Assembly: GCA_964353355.1 (NCBI GenBank)
Contig: CAYGVT010000108.1
Span: 1 to 13,113 of the forward strand
From: CAYGVT01 sp964353355
Lineage (GTDB): Archaea; Thermoplasmatota; DTKX01; GCA-020343715
Length of the DNA stretch: 13,113 nt
Direction of reading: 5' to 3'
The position numbers and the translations under genes were made by a program. Position 1 is the first letter of the stretch. Each line of letters starts with the position of its first letter. The notes under the pieces are model-generated. The model did no database searches and was not told where the DNA came from. It saw only the letters and a list, made by a program, of their open reading frames with translations. Positions 1 through 8,151 of the stretch are shown piece by piece.

Positions 1-120
1 CCCGAGGAGCCAATGGCAGCACCACGTGTCTGCGCAAGCTCGGCGCGCGTGTGCGCGCCGAGCGCGCCAGCGTCGTCGTCAACGACGGCGACCGTTCCAA
101 CGCTCCGGTCTCCTTTGTAT
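1..120. other. GC-rich left edge, coding status unclear
   Basis: This stretch lies beyond the stop codon of the large surface-protein gene. It is very GC-rich, so several frames on both strands are open and none can be trusted. One plus-strand frame beginning at base 3 stays open to a TGA at about 163 and reads like the tail of a protein (it includes RAERASVVVNDGDRS). If real, it would overlap the convergent surface-protein gene by about 40 bases. No start codon is visible because the window begins here. Confidence 0.2.
38..63. repeat. Perfect 11-bp inverted repeat (hairpin)
   Basis: GCTCGGCGCGC and its exact reverse complement are separated by a four-base GTGT loop. The hairpin lies about 58 bases beyond the stop of the minus-strand surface-protein gene, so it could end that transcript or stabilise its 3' end. 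No T-run follows it on the minus strand, and archaeal termination does not normally need a hairpin. In such GC-rich DNA it may simply reflect coding sequence. Confidence 0.5.
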
Positions 121-3100
121 CTAGGCCGCCCTCTTGCGCCCTCTTTTCCTCCTCGGCACCATGACAAGGGCGGTAAGCACCATCACCAGGATTGCGCCGA
201 GGGCCACATACGTCAGCAGCGAGGAGGCGGCAGGCCACTCCTCCCCCTTCTTCACGAGCGGCCGGTCCGAGAGGTCCAGCTCGGTTGTGTCCATCGGGGC
301 CACGGAGGAGTCCCCGGATATCGCCTTGTACCCCTCCTTCGATATCCTCCATGTGAAATCCCCGTGGAAGACGTCCAGCGCGAAAGAACCGTTCGCCGCC
401 GTGGTCGTCGTGTAGGATTTGCCATCCGATGCGGTGACCACCACCGTGGCATCCTTAACGGCCTTCCCGTCTCCATCGAGCACGATACCAACAACCCGCC
501 CTTTGTCCACCACGGTCAGGATGACCGAATCTGAACCGGTGTTCCCCGCCCTATCCGTGACTGTAAGGTCTATCCTATACGTCCCCACGATTATGAAGGT
601 GAACTGGACCGTTCTTCCCCCCAGGGTATGGACCGACCCGTTGTAGGAGAAGCTCCAGTTGTAGTACGCAATCGCCCAATTGTCCGTAGAGAGGGAACCG
701 TTGATTTCGACCGGCCTTCCCACTGGGACATCCCGGTCAGGCCCTGCACGGGCGGCCGGAGACACGTCGTCGAAGATCGTAAGATTCGCAATATCCGTGT
801 CATAGAGACCCGATGCGTCAGAGACGTTGAGGATGACCAAGTAACCCCCAGGGGATCTGGGGATGAACTCTGCCATGCGGCCATAGAGGACCACCCTCTC
901 CGATCCGTCGTCGACGGTCCAGGTAAAGTTAATGATCTCGACATTGTCCGTGCTGTACGACCCGTCGAGGGCCACGGGCAGTCCGGCATTCCCCGTCAGG
1001 TCACGGCCTGCATCGGCCACCGGGGGAGTGCCGTCGACCACGGTGACGTTGACCGAGTCCACGTCCGAGTGGCCGGCCGAATCCTTGATCTCCAGGATGA
1101 CCGTGAAGACCCCGAGGCGGTGGAACTCGTGGGTGGGTCGGGGACCCTGGAGGACCATCCCGTCCTCGAGGAACCAGGTATACTCCGCGATGGTCCCCGT
1201 GTCGGCGGAGCCCGTGCCATCAAAGGCCATTAGCGCTCCCTCGTCGACCACCAGGTCGGGTCCCGCATTGGCGACCGGTGGAAGGACGTCGAGGACTTGG
1301 ATGGTCAAATGGTCGAGGTCCCAGTGCCCCGCCGCATCGGTGACGTTCAGGGTCACGACATGCGTTCCCGCGCGACGGAACACGTACGTGGGGCTTGCCC
1401 CAGAAAGTACAACCGCCCCTCCATCATCGAAGGTCCAGGAGTGATTGACCATCCCGCTGGTGTCTGAGCTCCCGCTCCCGTCGAAGGTGACTGGAGTCCC
1501 CTCGTCCACGGTCTGGTCGGGACCCGCCTCCGCTCTGGGACTCCTCGTGTCTCTCACCGTGATGGTGACCGTATCCGTGTCCCAATTGCCAGAGGCATCG
1601 GTGACCATGAGGGTCACCACGAAGACGCCCGGGGTGCTGAACAGACGCTTCGGTTCGACCCCGTGGAGGATCACCGGGCCTGGGTCCTCGAAGGTCCAGC
1701 AATAAATCGCGATTCCGTCGTTATCACCGCTCCAGGAGCCATCGAGGGTCACCTCGGTACCCTCGTCGACGGTCAGGTCGCCTCCTGCCTGGGCGGTGGG
1801 CGGGGTGCGGTCCTCGACCCGGATGGTGACGATATCGGTGTCCTGGTTCCCGACCGCGTCGATGACGGTGAGGGTGACGGAGTGGTTCCCGAGCCCGAAC
1901 CGGTAGGCCACCTCGCAGCCATGGAGGCTCCTCTCGAGGCCATCAACGAAGGTCCATACAAAGTCGGCGATGCCGAGGTCATCGGTGCTGCCGCTCCCGT
2001 TCAGGAAGATGACCTCCCCCGCCTCGATGTGCCTGTCGTTTCCCGCCTCGGCGACTGGGGGCTCGGTGTCCTGCCACCTCAGAAGGGGGTAGGTCACGTT
2101 CTCGGCCATGCACCAGAGCGTGGTGAAGTCCCAGCCAGCGTCGGTGAACGTGCTGCGGGTCTTCATCTCATTGGTGGTCTTCCCCTGTCCACCGTAGCCT
2201 GAATCGAAACCCGAGGTCTCCTTGTCCCAGAAACAACCATAGAGGTCGTCCCCGTGCGAGTTTCCAAGGAGTCCACCGATTTCCGTATCACCGGTCACAT
2301 TTACTGAGGCGTAGCAGAACTTCACGTCGCCGCTGGCTTGGTATCCGATGAGCCCCCCGGCGGTTTCCCCACCGGTCACCCTCCCCACGGCATAGGAGTC
2401 GAATACCGTGCCGCCACCGTTGTATCCCAAGAGTCCGCCCACGTTGTGCATTCCCACCACGTTCCCCCCGGCATAGGAGGTTGAGATAGCACCCGTGTTG
2501 TAACCCACCAGCCCGCCGACGTTCCAATTTCCGTTGACGGTCCCCGTGGCATAGGAGCCAGAGACCGCGTCCGAGTTGAATCCCAAGAGCCCTCCGACAT
2601 GGGAACCGTCCCCGGTCACGTTCCCGATGGCATGGGAGCTAATCACCGTGCCCCAGTTGTAACCAACGAGCCCGCCAACAGATAACGGGCCGCCGGTCAC
2701 ATCCCCGCTAGCGCTGGAATTGATTATCGAACCTTGCTCGTTGCGTCCCACGAGCCCCCCGATTTCATCCAGAGTCCCTATGACCTTCCCACCAGAATGC
2801 GAGCGGTCTAACTCTCCATAGTAGAGTAGTCCTAAGAGGCCGCCCACGTACTCCTCACCAGATACGTTGCCTGCAACCCATGAGTTCGCTACGGCGCCTT
2901 GGCGGTCCATCCCTATGAGCCCGCCTACATAGGAGCACCCAACTACCTCGGTATCGGTTAATACAAGGTTTTTGACCATTCCAGAGTACTGCAAGCCGAC
3001 CATACCCACAAAATCGGCGAAGGTTAGGTGGATGCTGAGGTTTGATATCGAGTGGCCAGCACCATCCAACTCCCCTACAAGGTATGGGATGTACAGGCCC

Positions 3101-4251
3101 GGTGCAGTCGAGAGGTCGATGTCAGCGGAGAGACGGAACTTGGGTCCTCCGACTTGTGTGAATCCCAAGAGGTCGCGTATGCCTTGGACGGTACTAAAGT
3201 TATAGGAGTCGCCCCATGGGACAAGGCTGGTGCGATAGTCTTCGATGTCCAAGGACAGACCGTTGGAGAACCAATCCCGGTACTGCGATCCGAAGATGCC
3301 ACCCACGGTGACATGATGCCCCCCATTGAGCATCACCTCATCGATGTTGTAGTAGGAGTTGGTCAATGTACCAGTAGGGATGGAACCCACGAGACCACCG
3401 ACATGTTTTTCCCCCGTTACATCTCCTGTGAAGTACGAGTCGATCAACGCACCGTACTCGACGGCTCCCACGAGGCCACCGACCCACTCTCTCCCAGCGA
3501 CGTCCCCGATGAAATATGAGTCAGACAGATAGGCGCTGGCGAGGCCCCCCACCAGCCCGCCCGTATAGTTACAGCCGGACACATTACCAACGGCATAGGA
3601 GTCGGAGACCTCTCCTCTGCTGACCCCCACCAGCCCGCCGATAAGCCTGCCAGCTCCGGTCACATTCCCGGTGGCATGCGAATCGCGGATAGTGCCATTG
3701 AGGTTGTTTCCCACGAGCCCGCCAACCCAACTGTGACCGTTCACATCCCCTATGGCGTACGAGTTGCTCACCGTGCCCTGGTCCGCGTATCCCACAGCCC
3801 CACCGACATAAACAGAACCGGTAATATTGTCATTGACAAGGCCAACGTTCGTGACGGAGCCGCCCTTGCCGACGAACCCGAAGAGACCAACCCCAATTGT
3901 GCTCGGGCGGTAGATGAACAGGCCCCTTATTGTATGATTGGAGCCGTCCAAGCTGCCAGTGAACTTGTTGGAGGATGTTCCGACCGGAGCGAACCCGGCT
4001 CCCTCGTTCCATCCAACGGTATCCGAGGCATCGATATCATTTCCAAGGACGTAATGTGCATTGAGATCTGACGTCATATTCTGGAGGTCCCACACGTCCT
4101 CGATGACGTAGGGATTGGCCGGTGTCCCGTCCCCCCCGCCGAAGGACCCGTTCTTCGCCTCCGCGTACATCGTAGGCATTACCGAGAGCACGAGGACAAT
4201 GACGGTCCCGAAGATGAGGGCGATAAAAGGCCCATTCCGTGCCTTGTCCAT
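121..4251 (-). CDS. Secreted GLUG/PKD-repeat surface protein, membrane-anchored
   Basis: A 1376-residue protein, likely an adhesin or cell-surface structural protein. Residues 1-32 form a signal peptide or N-terminal anchor (hydrophobic core about 9-25). Residues 50-140 are a beta-helix-like cap, followed by about six GLUG motifs (consensus VGGLVG, residues 149-290). A second cap (about 345-435) leads into about nine more GLUG motifs (442-664). A linker with CFWDKETSG and TTNEMKTRSTF (residues 673-702), a module commonly found after GLUG arrays, is followed by six PKD-like domains starting near 730, 815, 903, 989, 1074 and 1162. Each opens with a variant of PPVAEAG and a GSGSTD-like motif. 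Residues 1250-1330 resemble a carboxypeptidase-regulatory/CNA-B-like beta domain. Residues 1344-1365 are a membrane helix followed by a basic tail (RRKRGRKR), giving an outside-facing protein anchored at its C-terminus. The start chosen is the ATG before the signal sequence. The domain reading is by motif. The ligand is unknown. Confidence 0.88.
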   Translation of the reverse strand: MDKARNGPFIALIFGTVIVLVLSVMPTMYAEAKNGSFGGGDGTPANPYVIEDVWDLQNMTSDLNAHYVLGNDIDASDTVGWNEGAGFAPVGTSSNKFTGSLDGSNHTIRGLFIYRPSTIGVGLFGFVGKGGSVTNVGLVNDNITGSVYVGGAVGYADQGTVSNSYAIGDVNGHSWVGGLVGNNLNGTIRDSHATGNVTGAGRLIGGLVGVSRGEVSDSYAVGNVSGCNYTGGLVGGLASAYLSDSYFIGDVAGREWVGGLVGAVEYGALIDSYFTGDVTGEKHVGGLVGSIPTGTLTNSYYNIDEVMLNGGHHVTVGGIFGSQYRDWFSNGLSLDIEDYRTSLVPWGDSYNFSTVQGIRDLLGFTQVGGPKFRLSADIDLSTAPGLYIPYLVGELDGAGHSISNLSIHLTFADFVGMVGLQYSGMVKNLVLTDTEVVGCSYVGGLIGMDRQGAVANSWVAGNVSGEEYVGGLLGLLYYGELDRSHSGGKVIGTLDEIGGLVGRNEQGSIINSSASGDVTGGPLSVGGLVGYNWGTVISSHAIGNVTGDGSHVGGLLGFNSDAVSGSYATGTVNGNWNVGGLVGYNTGAISTSYAGGNVVGMHNVGGLLGYNGGGTVFDSYAVGRVTGGETAGGLIGYQASGDVKFCYASVNVTGDTEIGGLLGNSHGDDLYGCFWDKETSGFDSGYGGQGKTTNEMKTRSTFTDAGWDFTTLWCMAENVTYPLLRWQDTEPPVAEAGNDRHIEAGEVIFLNGSGSTDDLGIADFVWTFVDGLERSLHGCEVAYRFGLGNHSVTLTVIDAVGNQDTDIVTIRVEDRTPPTAQAGGDLTVDEGTEVTLDGSWSGDNDGIAIYCWTFEDPGPVILHGVEPKRLFSTPGVFVVTLMVTDASGNWDTDTVTITVRDTRSPRAEAGPDQTVDEGTPVTFDGSGSSDTSGMVNHSWTFDDGGAVVLSGASPTYVFRRAGTHVVTLNVTDAAGHWDLDHLTIQVLDVLPPVANAGPDLVVDEGALMAFDGTGSADTGTIAEYTWFLEDGMVLQGPRPTHEFHRLGVFTVILEIKDSAGHSDVDSVNVTVVDGTPPVADAGRDLTGNAGLPVALDGSYSTDNVEIINFTWTVDDGSERVVLYGRMAEFIPRSPGGYLVILNVSDASGLYDTDIANLTIFDDVSPAARAGPDRDVPVGRPVEINGSLSTDNWAIAYYNWSFSYNGSVHTLGGRTVQFTFIIVGTYRIDLTVTDRAGNTGSDSVILTVVDKGRVVGIVLDGDGKAVKDATVVVTASDGKSYTTTTAANGSFALDVFHGDFTWRISKEGYKAISGDSSVAPMDTTELDLSDRPLVKKGEEWPAASSLLTYVALGAILVMVLTALVMVPRRKRGRKRAA

Positions 4252-4415
4252 ATGGAAGAACCACCCGTCATCAGAACAGACTCTCGCTCGGCATCGACAA
4301 CCTCTTCAACGCACCTGTACATCGATTGTCCCCCGGCCTATTTCACCTTTTCCTAATCTAATACTGGACCACCCGCCAGCTTCTGGCATGCGTCCAACTA
4401 TCACACCCACAGCCT

Positions 4416-4776
4416 CTACTTCTTCCCGCTGGCTCTTCGCCAATACTTGAATTTCGCAACCTTCCTGTCGAACTCCTTCCCCTCCCTCCAGCACGCGTCC
4501 AGCTCCCCGACCACCTTCCAAAACTCGTCAACGGCAAGGTCCGACTTCATGTAGTTGACCCACCACGCCGCTACCACGAACCTGCTGTCGTCCCCCGGCA
4601 CAACGTGGTCGAAGTTGAGCGACCACGGCCTGCCCATCTCCCCGTCCAGCCTCACCCCCGTGTACTGGCACACGAACCCGTTCGTCGCGGGGTCGTAGGC
4701 CTCCCGCAGCGCCCTGGCGTACCTGGGCTGCCCGTGGCCGTGCCAATTGACGTACCACCGGCACCTCGGGCAGTAG
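4416..4776 (-). pseudogene. 3' part of HNH-like duplicated protein gene (disrupted by Tn3-type insertion)
   Basis: This piece encodes the second repeat of a tandemly duplicated zinc-finger/HNH-like protein. Visible motifs are YCPRCRW (second CxxC of a zinc-binding pair), a REAYD segment, a Cys in FVCQYTG, FDH as in HNH nucleases, an N.MK motif, then DEFW and a terminal KFKYW. The gene was cut by the Tn3-type element. Joining base 4770 through one copy of CAGTAG to base 7637 keeps the frame and restores a 291-residue protein with the 5' part at 7631-8151. In the present sequence the frame extends upstream into the transposon's left inverted repeat and finds an ATG at 4797-4799, so this half could still be made as a free-standing 127-residue protein. 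Nuclease activity is inferred from motifs only. The gap of 164 bases to the surface-protein gene downstream holds nothing I can call. Confidence 0.75.
4771..4776. repeat. Left copy of 6-bp target-site duplication CAGTAG
   Basis: CAGTAG lies immediately outside the left inverted repeat and is repeated exactly at 7631-7636. Tn3-family insertions usually duplicate 5 bp. The repeat may be 5 bp plus one base shared with the end of the inverted repeat, since the two outermost bases are ambiguous. Confidence 0.8.
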
Positions 4777-4813
4777 GCCTTGTGCTTGTTTAAATGCAAA
4801 AATTTCAGGTTTC
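4777..4813 (+). repeat. Left terminal inverted repeat of Tn3-type element
   Basis: A 37-bp end matching the right end at 29 of 37 positions. The identity lies in blocks: GCCT, then GTGCTTGTTT (4782-4791), then TTCAGGTTTC (4804-4813), with a variable 12-bp middle at the same spacing in both ends. If one more base is counted on each side the repeat is 38 bp, the classical Tn3-family length. Confidence 0.9.
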
Positions 4814-4829
4814 TCGTCGAGGCCAGAGC

Positions 4830-4838
4830 ATTTAAAAG
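4830..4838 (+). promoter_or_regulatory. Probable TATA box for the transposase
   Basis: The sequence ATTTAAAAG lies about 25 bases before a transcript start predicted near 4858 and 31-39 bases before the preferred ATG at 4869. AAGGTG at 4851-4856 could act as a weak ribosome-binding site, although its spacing of 12 bases is long. The element seems to carry its own archaeal-type promoter just inside its left end. Confidence 0.45.
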
Positions 4839-4868
4839 GCGACCGACTAAAAGGTGCCATGTGGTACC

Positions 4869-7580
4869 ATGGGACCTCGGCGCCTACGTCGTGAGGTATA
4901 TACACGTATAATCGACCGTCTTTGGGCTCAAAAAGGTCGGGTCGCCTTCAAGGATTTCTCGAAAGCGCTCGAGCACTCCCGCACCCACATGGGCCCCGCC
5001 ATGCAAGATCTTGCCCGACCGCTCTCGCGCCCCGCATTCAGTGCTGTCCTTCATCTCTATCTTCGTGAACAAGGAATCCGCCGTCGTTCCTATTCGTGGA
5101 TCAGGCGAAAGGTGTCGCAGGCCATCCAGGAGGGCAAGATTGACCCCGAATTGCGGGAGAAGGACCTGGTCGTAGCGGCCAGGAAGCTCATCATCGACAT
5201 TCGCATCGTCGTTCCAGCCGATGGCGCGCTTCGCCGGCTCGCAATATCCGCACGGGCCGATGCAGTAGGTCGACGTCGTGAGAGACGACTGGTCGACCTC
5301 GAGCAGGCCATGGGGCTCGCACTGAAAGACCTGCCGCTCATCCAGCGTTTCAAGGCAGCCCGCGAGTTCTTGCGATACCCACCGGCCTGGCAGGGGAAAG
5401 CGAACCTCCAGACCATGGCACGCGAAGCGAAGATAATGGAGGAGCTTGGAATCGCGATTCGGACGAATCGCCTTCCGGTCGAGAAGATCATATCCTCATC
5501 AGAGCTGGAGATGAAGAAGGACTTCGTGGAGCGGCTCTTCCCATCGCAGATAAACAGGCGGGAGCGGCTCTCCATCGTCGAGGCCCTCCCGTTCTATCTC
5601 GTGGGCCGCTGGAGGGACGCCAGGGATACCGTGCTCGCATGTTATGTACGGAAGGCAAGGCTCCTCCGCTTCAACCTGAAGAACCTCGAGGACGAGGCGG
5701 TGCGCGATGCGAGCCTCGCCTTCATGGAACGTTCGACCGTGCATTTCCGAGCCCTGCACGAGGCGGTATTGAGGAGTCTGGAGACGGGGCAGGTCGAACC
5801 GCTTCGACATCAGAGGAGGTTTCTCGAGGAGATCGAGAGGGAAGGGATGAGGCTCGCGGAGCAGGAGGTGTACTACAGGCTGCTGTCGGGGCGCGGAGGT
5901 TACATCAGGAAGATGGCCCGGCGACTCGTACCGATCTCCTTCGTGGGACATGATGCCCGCGCGCAGGCCGTCATCGATGCGATGCAGGAGGTCTACAGGT
6001 TCTCGCCGTTCCGCCAACCCGTGCCACAAAGGGTGGTGGACTCCCTCGGGTTCCTCGACGTGCAGCCAGCACAGCTCAGGCGACGAAAGGTGTTCGAGCC
6101 CGTCGTCGTGATGACACTTGCCGATCTGCTTTGGAGCGGGCGCGTCACCGTTCCCGGGTCGCGCGCCTACAGGGATAGATGGAGCGACATCCCATCCATT
6201 GGCAGCATTTCACCCGGGCCGGAACCCGGTCCCTGGGTGACCGGTCTCAAGCGGCGTCTGGAGGCCGCTGGCGAGCTTTTCAAATCACGTGCGAGGGAGA
6301 TGAAGCTCGTAAGTGGCGGTCGGCTCTCCGTGCCCCGGGTCCGCCGGGCGAGGCCGGATGACCCGGAGAACGAACTGGACATCATCTCGGTTCCACAGAT
6401 CCGTCTTCCCCCCATCGGGATCGTCGACCTGCTCTGGGAGGTGCATGAGGCCACTGGCTTCCTCGATTCGTTCAGGCTCCAAGGTACCGCAGCGCGGAGA
6501 CTCCGCGAGGAGGAACGCCGACAGCTGGGAATTGCAGCGCTCCTGGACATGGGGCTCAATCTCGGGCTCCGGGAGGTCTCGAGATCGTTGGGGCGGGGCT
6601 TCCAGCTCTGGAAGATGCGCAACTTCACGGCGAACTACTTCACCGCTCCAAACCTCAGGGATGCGCTTGCCAGGGTGATCGATACCTGGGACAAACTGGC
6701 TCTTGGGAACCCATGGGGGTCGGGGACCACATGCTCGGTGGACGGGCGCGTGGTCTACAGCTATGCACGGAATCTCCTGTCCCAGTATCACTATCGAAAG
6801 GGTCGCGTGGGCGTGACCATTTACTGGGTGGTCAGGGACGACCACCTGGCAGCCTCGGTCCGCATCATCGGGAACCAGGAATGGGAATCGTGGTTCATCC
6901 TCGACGACCTTGCGCATCCCGTCGGCGGCAAGCCGCTGGAGGTCTCGACCGGAGATACGCACGGGCAGCATCTCGCGGCCTGGGGCCTCGCCGAGCTGTT
7001 GGGGAAGAGAATCGCCGTGAGGTTCAGGCAGCTCGGCCAGGTCAAGATATATGGACCAACATCGGGCCATTGGTGCGATATCGAACGCGTGGGCGCGGTC
7101 GACTGGCACAGGCTTCGTCGAGCGGCCCCCTCGCTCTTTCGTCTCGCCGGAGCTGTGAGGAGCGGTGCGATACTCCCCTCGGAGATACTCCGCATGTGGA
7201 ACATCTATGACGAAGATTGTGTGAACATCGCCGAGGCGCTCAGGGAGCTTGGAAAGGTCACCCGTACGATCCATGTTCTCACGTACGCTGCGGATCCAAT
7301 CCTGAGGGAACAGGTCCATCGAGGTTGCGAGCGTTCCGAGAACTGGAACTCCTTCCAGGAGGCGATATTCTTCGGCAAGGGCGGGCGTATCGAGACGAAC
7401 AATCCGATGCGCCGGGAGGAGATCGGCCTTGCGATGGCCATCGTGCTGAACGCCATCGTTTTCCACAACGTTTGGAAACACGGTTCAAGGCTATTGAGGA
7501 GACGCTCCATGACGCCTGTTGTCTGGAATCATATAATGTTGTTGGGCCGATACAGGATAAGAAAGCGGAGGGCTTCATAA
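4869..7580 (+). CDS. tnpA: Tn3-family transposase (TnpA, DDE type)
   Basis: A 903-residue transposase that would cut and join the 37/38-bp ends during replicative transposition. The C-terminal third carries the Tn3 transposase catalytic landmarks in order. The first Asp, about residue 625, lies in CSVDGR, matching the family SDGQ motif. The second Asp, about 696, lies in STGDTHG, matching YTDTAG. The Glu, about 842, lies in GRIETNN, just before the helical stretch EEIGLAMAIVLNAIVFHN that resembles the family's C-terminal helix. The block LGQVKIYGP matches the family's LGDTRLY region. The N-terminal two thirds are helical and Arg-rich, as expected for the DNA-binding parts. The start is a choice: a GTG at 4854 would add five residues. 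The ATG fits the TATA spacing better. The stop lies 13 bases before the right inverted repeat. Length and frame look intact, so the enzyme is probably functional. Confidence 0.92.
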   Translation: MGPRRLRREVYTRIIDRLWAQKGRVAFKDFSKALEHSRTHMGPAMQDLARPLSRPAFSAVLHLYLREQGIRRRSYSWIRRKVSQAIQEGKIDPELREKDLVVAARKLIIDIRIVVPADGALRRLAISARADAVGRRRERRLVDLEQAMGLALKDLPLIQRFKAAREFLRYPPAWQGKANLQTMAREAKIMEELGIAIRTNRLPVEKIISSSELEMKKDFVERLFPSQINRRERLSIVEALPFYLVGRWRDARDTVLACYVRKARLLRFNLKNLEDEAVRDASLAFMERSTVHFRALHEAVLRSLETGQVEPLRHQRRFLEEIEREGMRLAEQEVYYRLLSGRGGYIRKMARRLVPISFVGHDARAQAVIDAMQEVYRFSPFRQPVPQRVVDSLGFLDVQPAQLRRRKVFEPVVVMTLADLLWSGRVTVPGSRAYRDRWSDIPSIGSISPGPEPGPWVTGLKRRLEAAGELFKSRAREMKLVSGGRLSVPRVRRARPDDPENELDIISVPQIRLPPIGIVDLLWEVHEATGFLDSFRLQGTAARRLREEERRQLGIAALLDMGLNLGLREVSRSLGRGFQLWKMRNFTANYFTAPNLRDALARVIDTWDKLALGNPWGSGTTCSVDGRVVYSYARNLLSQYHYRKGRVGVTIYWVVRDDHLAASVRIIGNQEWESWFILDDLAHPVGGKPLEVSTGDTHGQHLAAWGLAELLGKRIAVRFRQLGQVKIYGPTSGHWCDIERVGAVDWHRLRRAAPSLFRLAGAVRSGAILPSEILRMWNIYDEDCVNIAEALRELGKVTRTIHVLTYAADPILREQVHRGCERSENWNSFQEAIFFGKGGRIETNNPMRREEIGLAMAIVLNAIVFHNVWKHGSRLLRRRSMTPVVWNHIMLLGRYRIRKRRAS

Positions 7581-7593
7581 AAAATTCGGTCTT

Positions 7594-7630
7594 GAAACCT
7601 GAATATATTACACGGAAACAAGCACGAGGC
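7594..7630 (-). repeat. Right terminal inverted repeat of Tn3-type element
   Basis: Read on the minus strand it begins GCCTCGTGCTTGTTT and ends TTCAGGTTTC, the same two conserved 10-bp blocks at the same spacing as the left end (29 of 37 identical). Confidence 0.9.
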
Positions 7631-7636
7631 CAGTAG
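7631..7636. repeat. Right copy of target-site duplication CAGTAG
   Basis: An exact match to 4771-4776, directly abutting the right end of the transposon. On the minus strand it reads CTACTG and supplies the Tyr codon and part of the following Cys codon of the restored YCPRC motif. Confidence 0.8.
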
Positions 7637-8151
7637 ATGGAGTACTTGAAGGTCGTGTTCCCGCAAACGACGCAGTCCGAGTAGGCGGCCTTCACCCTCT
7701 CCTCGCGATGCAGCCTGGGACCGGGCCTCGGCGGGGGCATGTGCTCGGTCCAATATTCGAAAGACACCGCGCCCCTGTCGAACTTTTTTCCTTTATGGTG
7801 CGCCGCGAGCTCGCGGACGGCCCTCCGGAACTCGTCGGGCGTGAGCTGGCCCTTCATCGAGTTGAAGACGGCCGCGCAGGCGACCAACTTCGAGGATGTC
7901 AGGGGCGTCTCGTGGTCGAAGACCAGGTAAAAAGGATGGTCCTGGTCCTCCTCCTCGAGGGGCGCGCGGGAGTAATGGCACCTGTACGCGTCCAGGTCCC
8001 TGTCGTAGGCCTCCACGAGCGCGGCGCGGCGCTTTGCGTTCTCCGGGCGGTTGTAGAGGTGGCCACGGCACCGGGCGCAGTAGGGCGAGTAGGGCGAAAC
8101 GGTGGGGCGGGAGCAGATGGCGCAGGTGCGGTAGGAGACCGGGCGGGGCAC
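7631..8151 (-). pseudogene. 5' part of HNH-like duplicated protein gene (disrupted)
   Basis: This piece carries the first repeat and the beginning of the second repeat of a zinc-finger/HNH-like protein. Repeat 1 shows CAIC, YCARCRG, ALVEAYD, a Cys in YRCHYS, FDHETP, N.MK, DEF and FEYW. The second repeat begins with CVVCGN and is cut just at its YCPRC motif by the transposon. The two repeats follow the same motif order along their whole length, so the protein arose by internal duplication. The start is a GTG at 8151. No ATG, GTG or TTG lies upstream in frame before a TGA, so the true N-terminus may have been lost where the AT-rich block begins. In its present state the frame reads on through the inverted repeat into antisense transposase sequence, ending near 7279 as a nonsense chimera. 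The HNH nuclease role is an inference from the Cys pairs, DH and N motifs. Confidence 0.75.

Larger units (their letters stand above)
4777..7630 (+). mobile_element. Tn3-family insertion sequence, complete, transposase only
   Basis: A 2854-bp element bounded by 37-bp inverted repeats and a CAGTAG direct repeat. It holds one gene, a 903-residue Tn3-type transposase filling almost all the space. There is no resolvase, no resolution site that I can recognise and no passenger gene. It therefore resembles a minimal, IS-like member of the Tn3 family, such as IS1071 in gene content. Inverted repeats near 38 bp and a transposase near 900-1000 residues are family hallmarks. It sits inside an HNH-like gene read from the opposite strand. 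Intact ends, intact transposase and a perfect target duplication all suggest recent movement. Cointegrate resolution would have to rely on host or related functions. Confidence 0.9.

Noticed and set aside
38..63. The perfect hairpin as a factor-independent terminator
   Set aside because: No T-run follows on either strand and the region is too GC-rich to exclude chance, so it is listed only as an inverted repeat.
628..1233. Open frames antisense to the surface-protein gene, here and at several other points
   Set aside because: They mirror the repetitive GC-rich PKD coding sequence and have low-complexity products without recognisable domains.
6285..7481. Long open frame of 398 codons antisense to the transposase gene
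   Set aside because: It lies fully inside the transposase gene in GC-rich DNA and shows no domain. The opposite strand has clear catalytic motifs.
4777..7630. A resolvase gene or resolution site in the Tn3-type element
   Set aside because: The transposase fills the space between the ends, leaving only about 55 bases on the left and 13 on the right. No further gene fits.
4416..8151. Two separate HNH-like paralogues flanking a transposase gene, as a possible three-gene system
   Set aside because: The direct repeat, inverted repeats and in-frame joining show that they are two halves of one gene split by the transposon.
7279..8151. A 290-residue minus-strand protein
   Set aside because: Its last part is antisense to the transposase and begins at the transposon's inverted repeat, so the frame is an accidental chimera.
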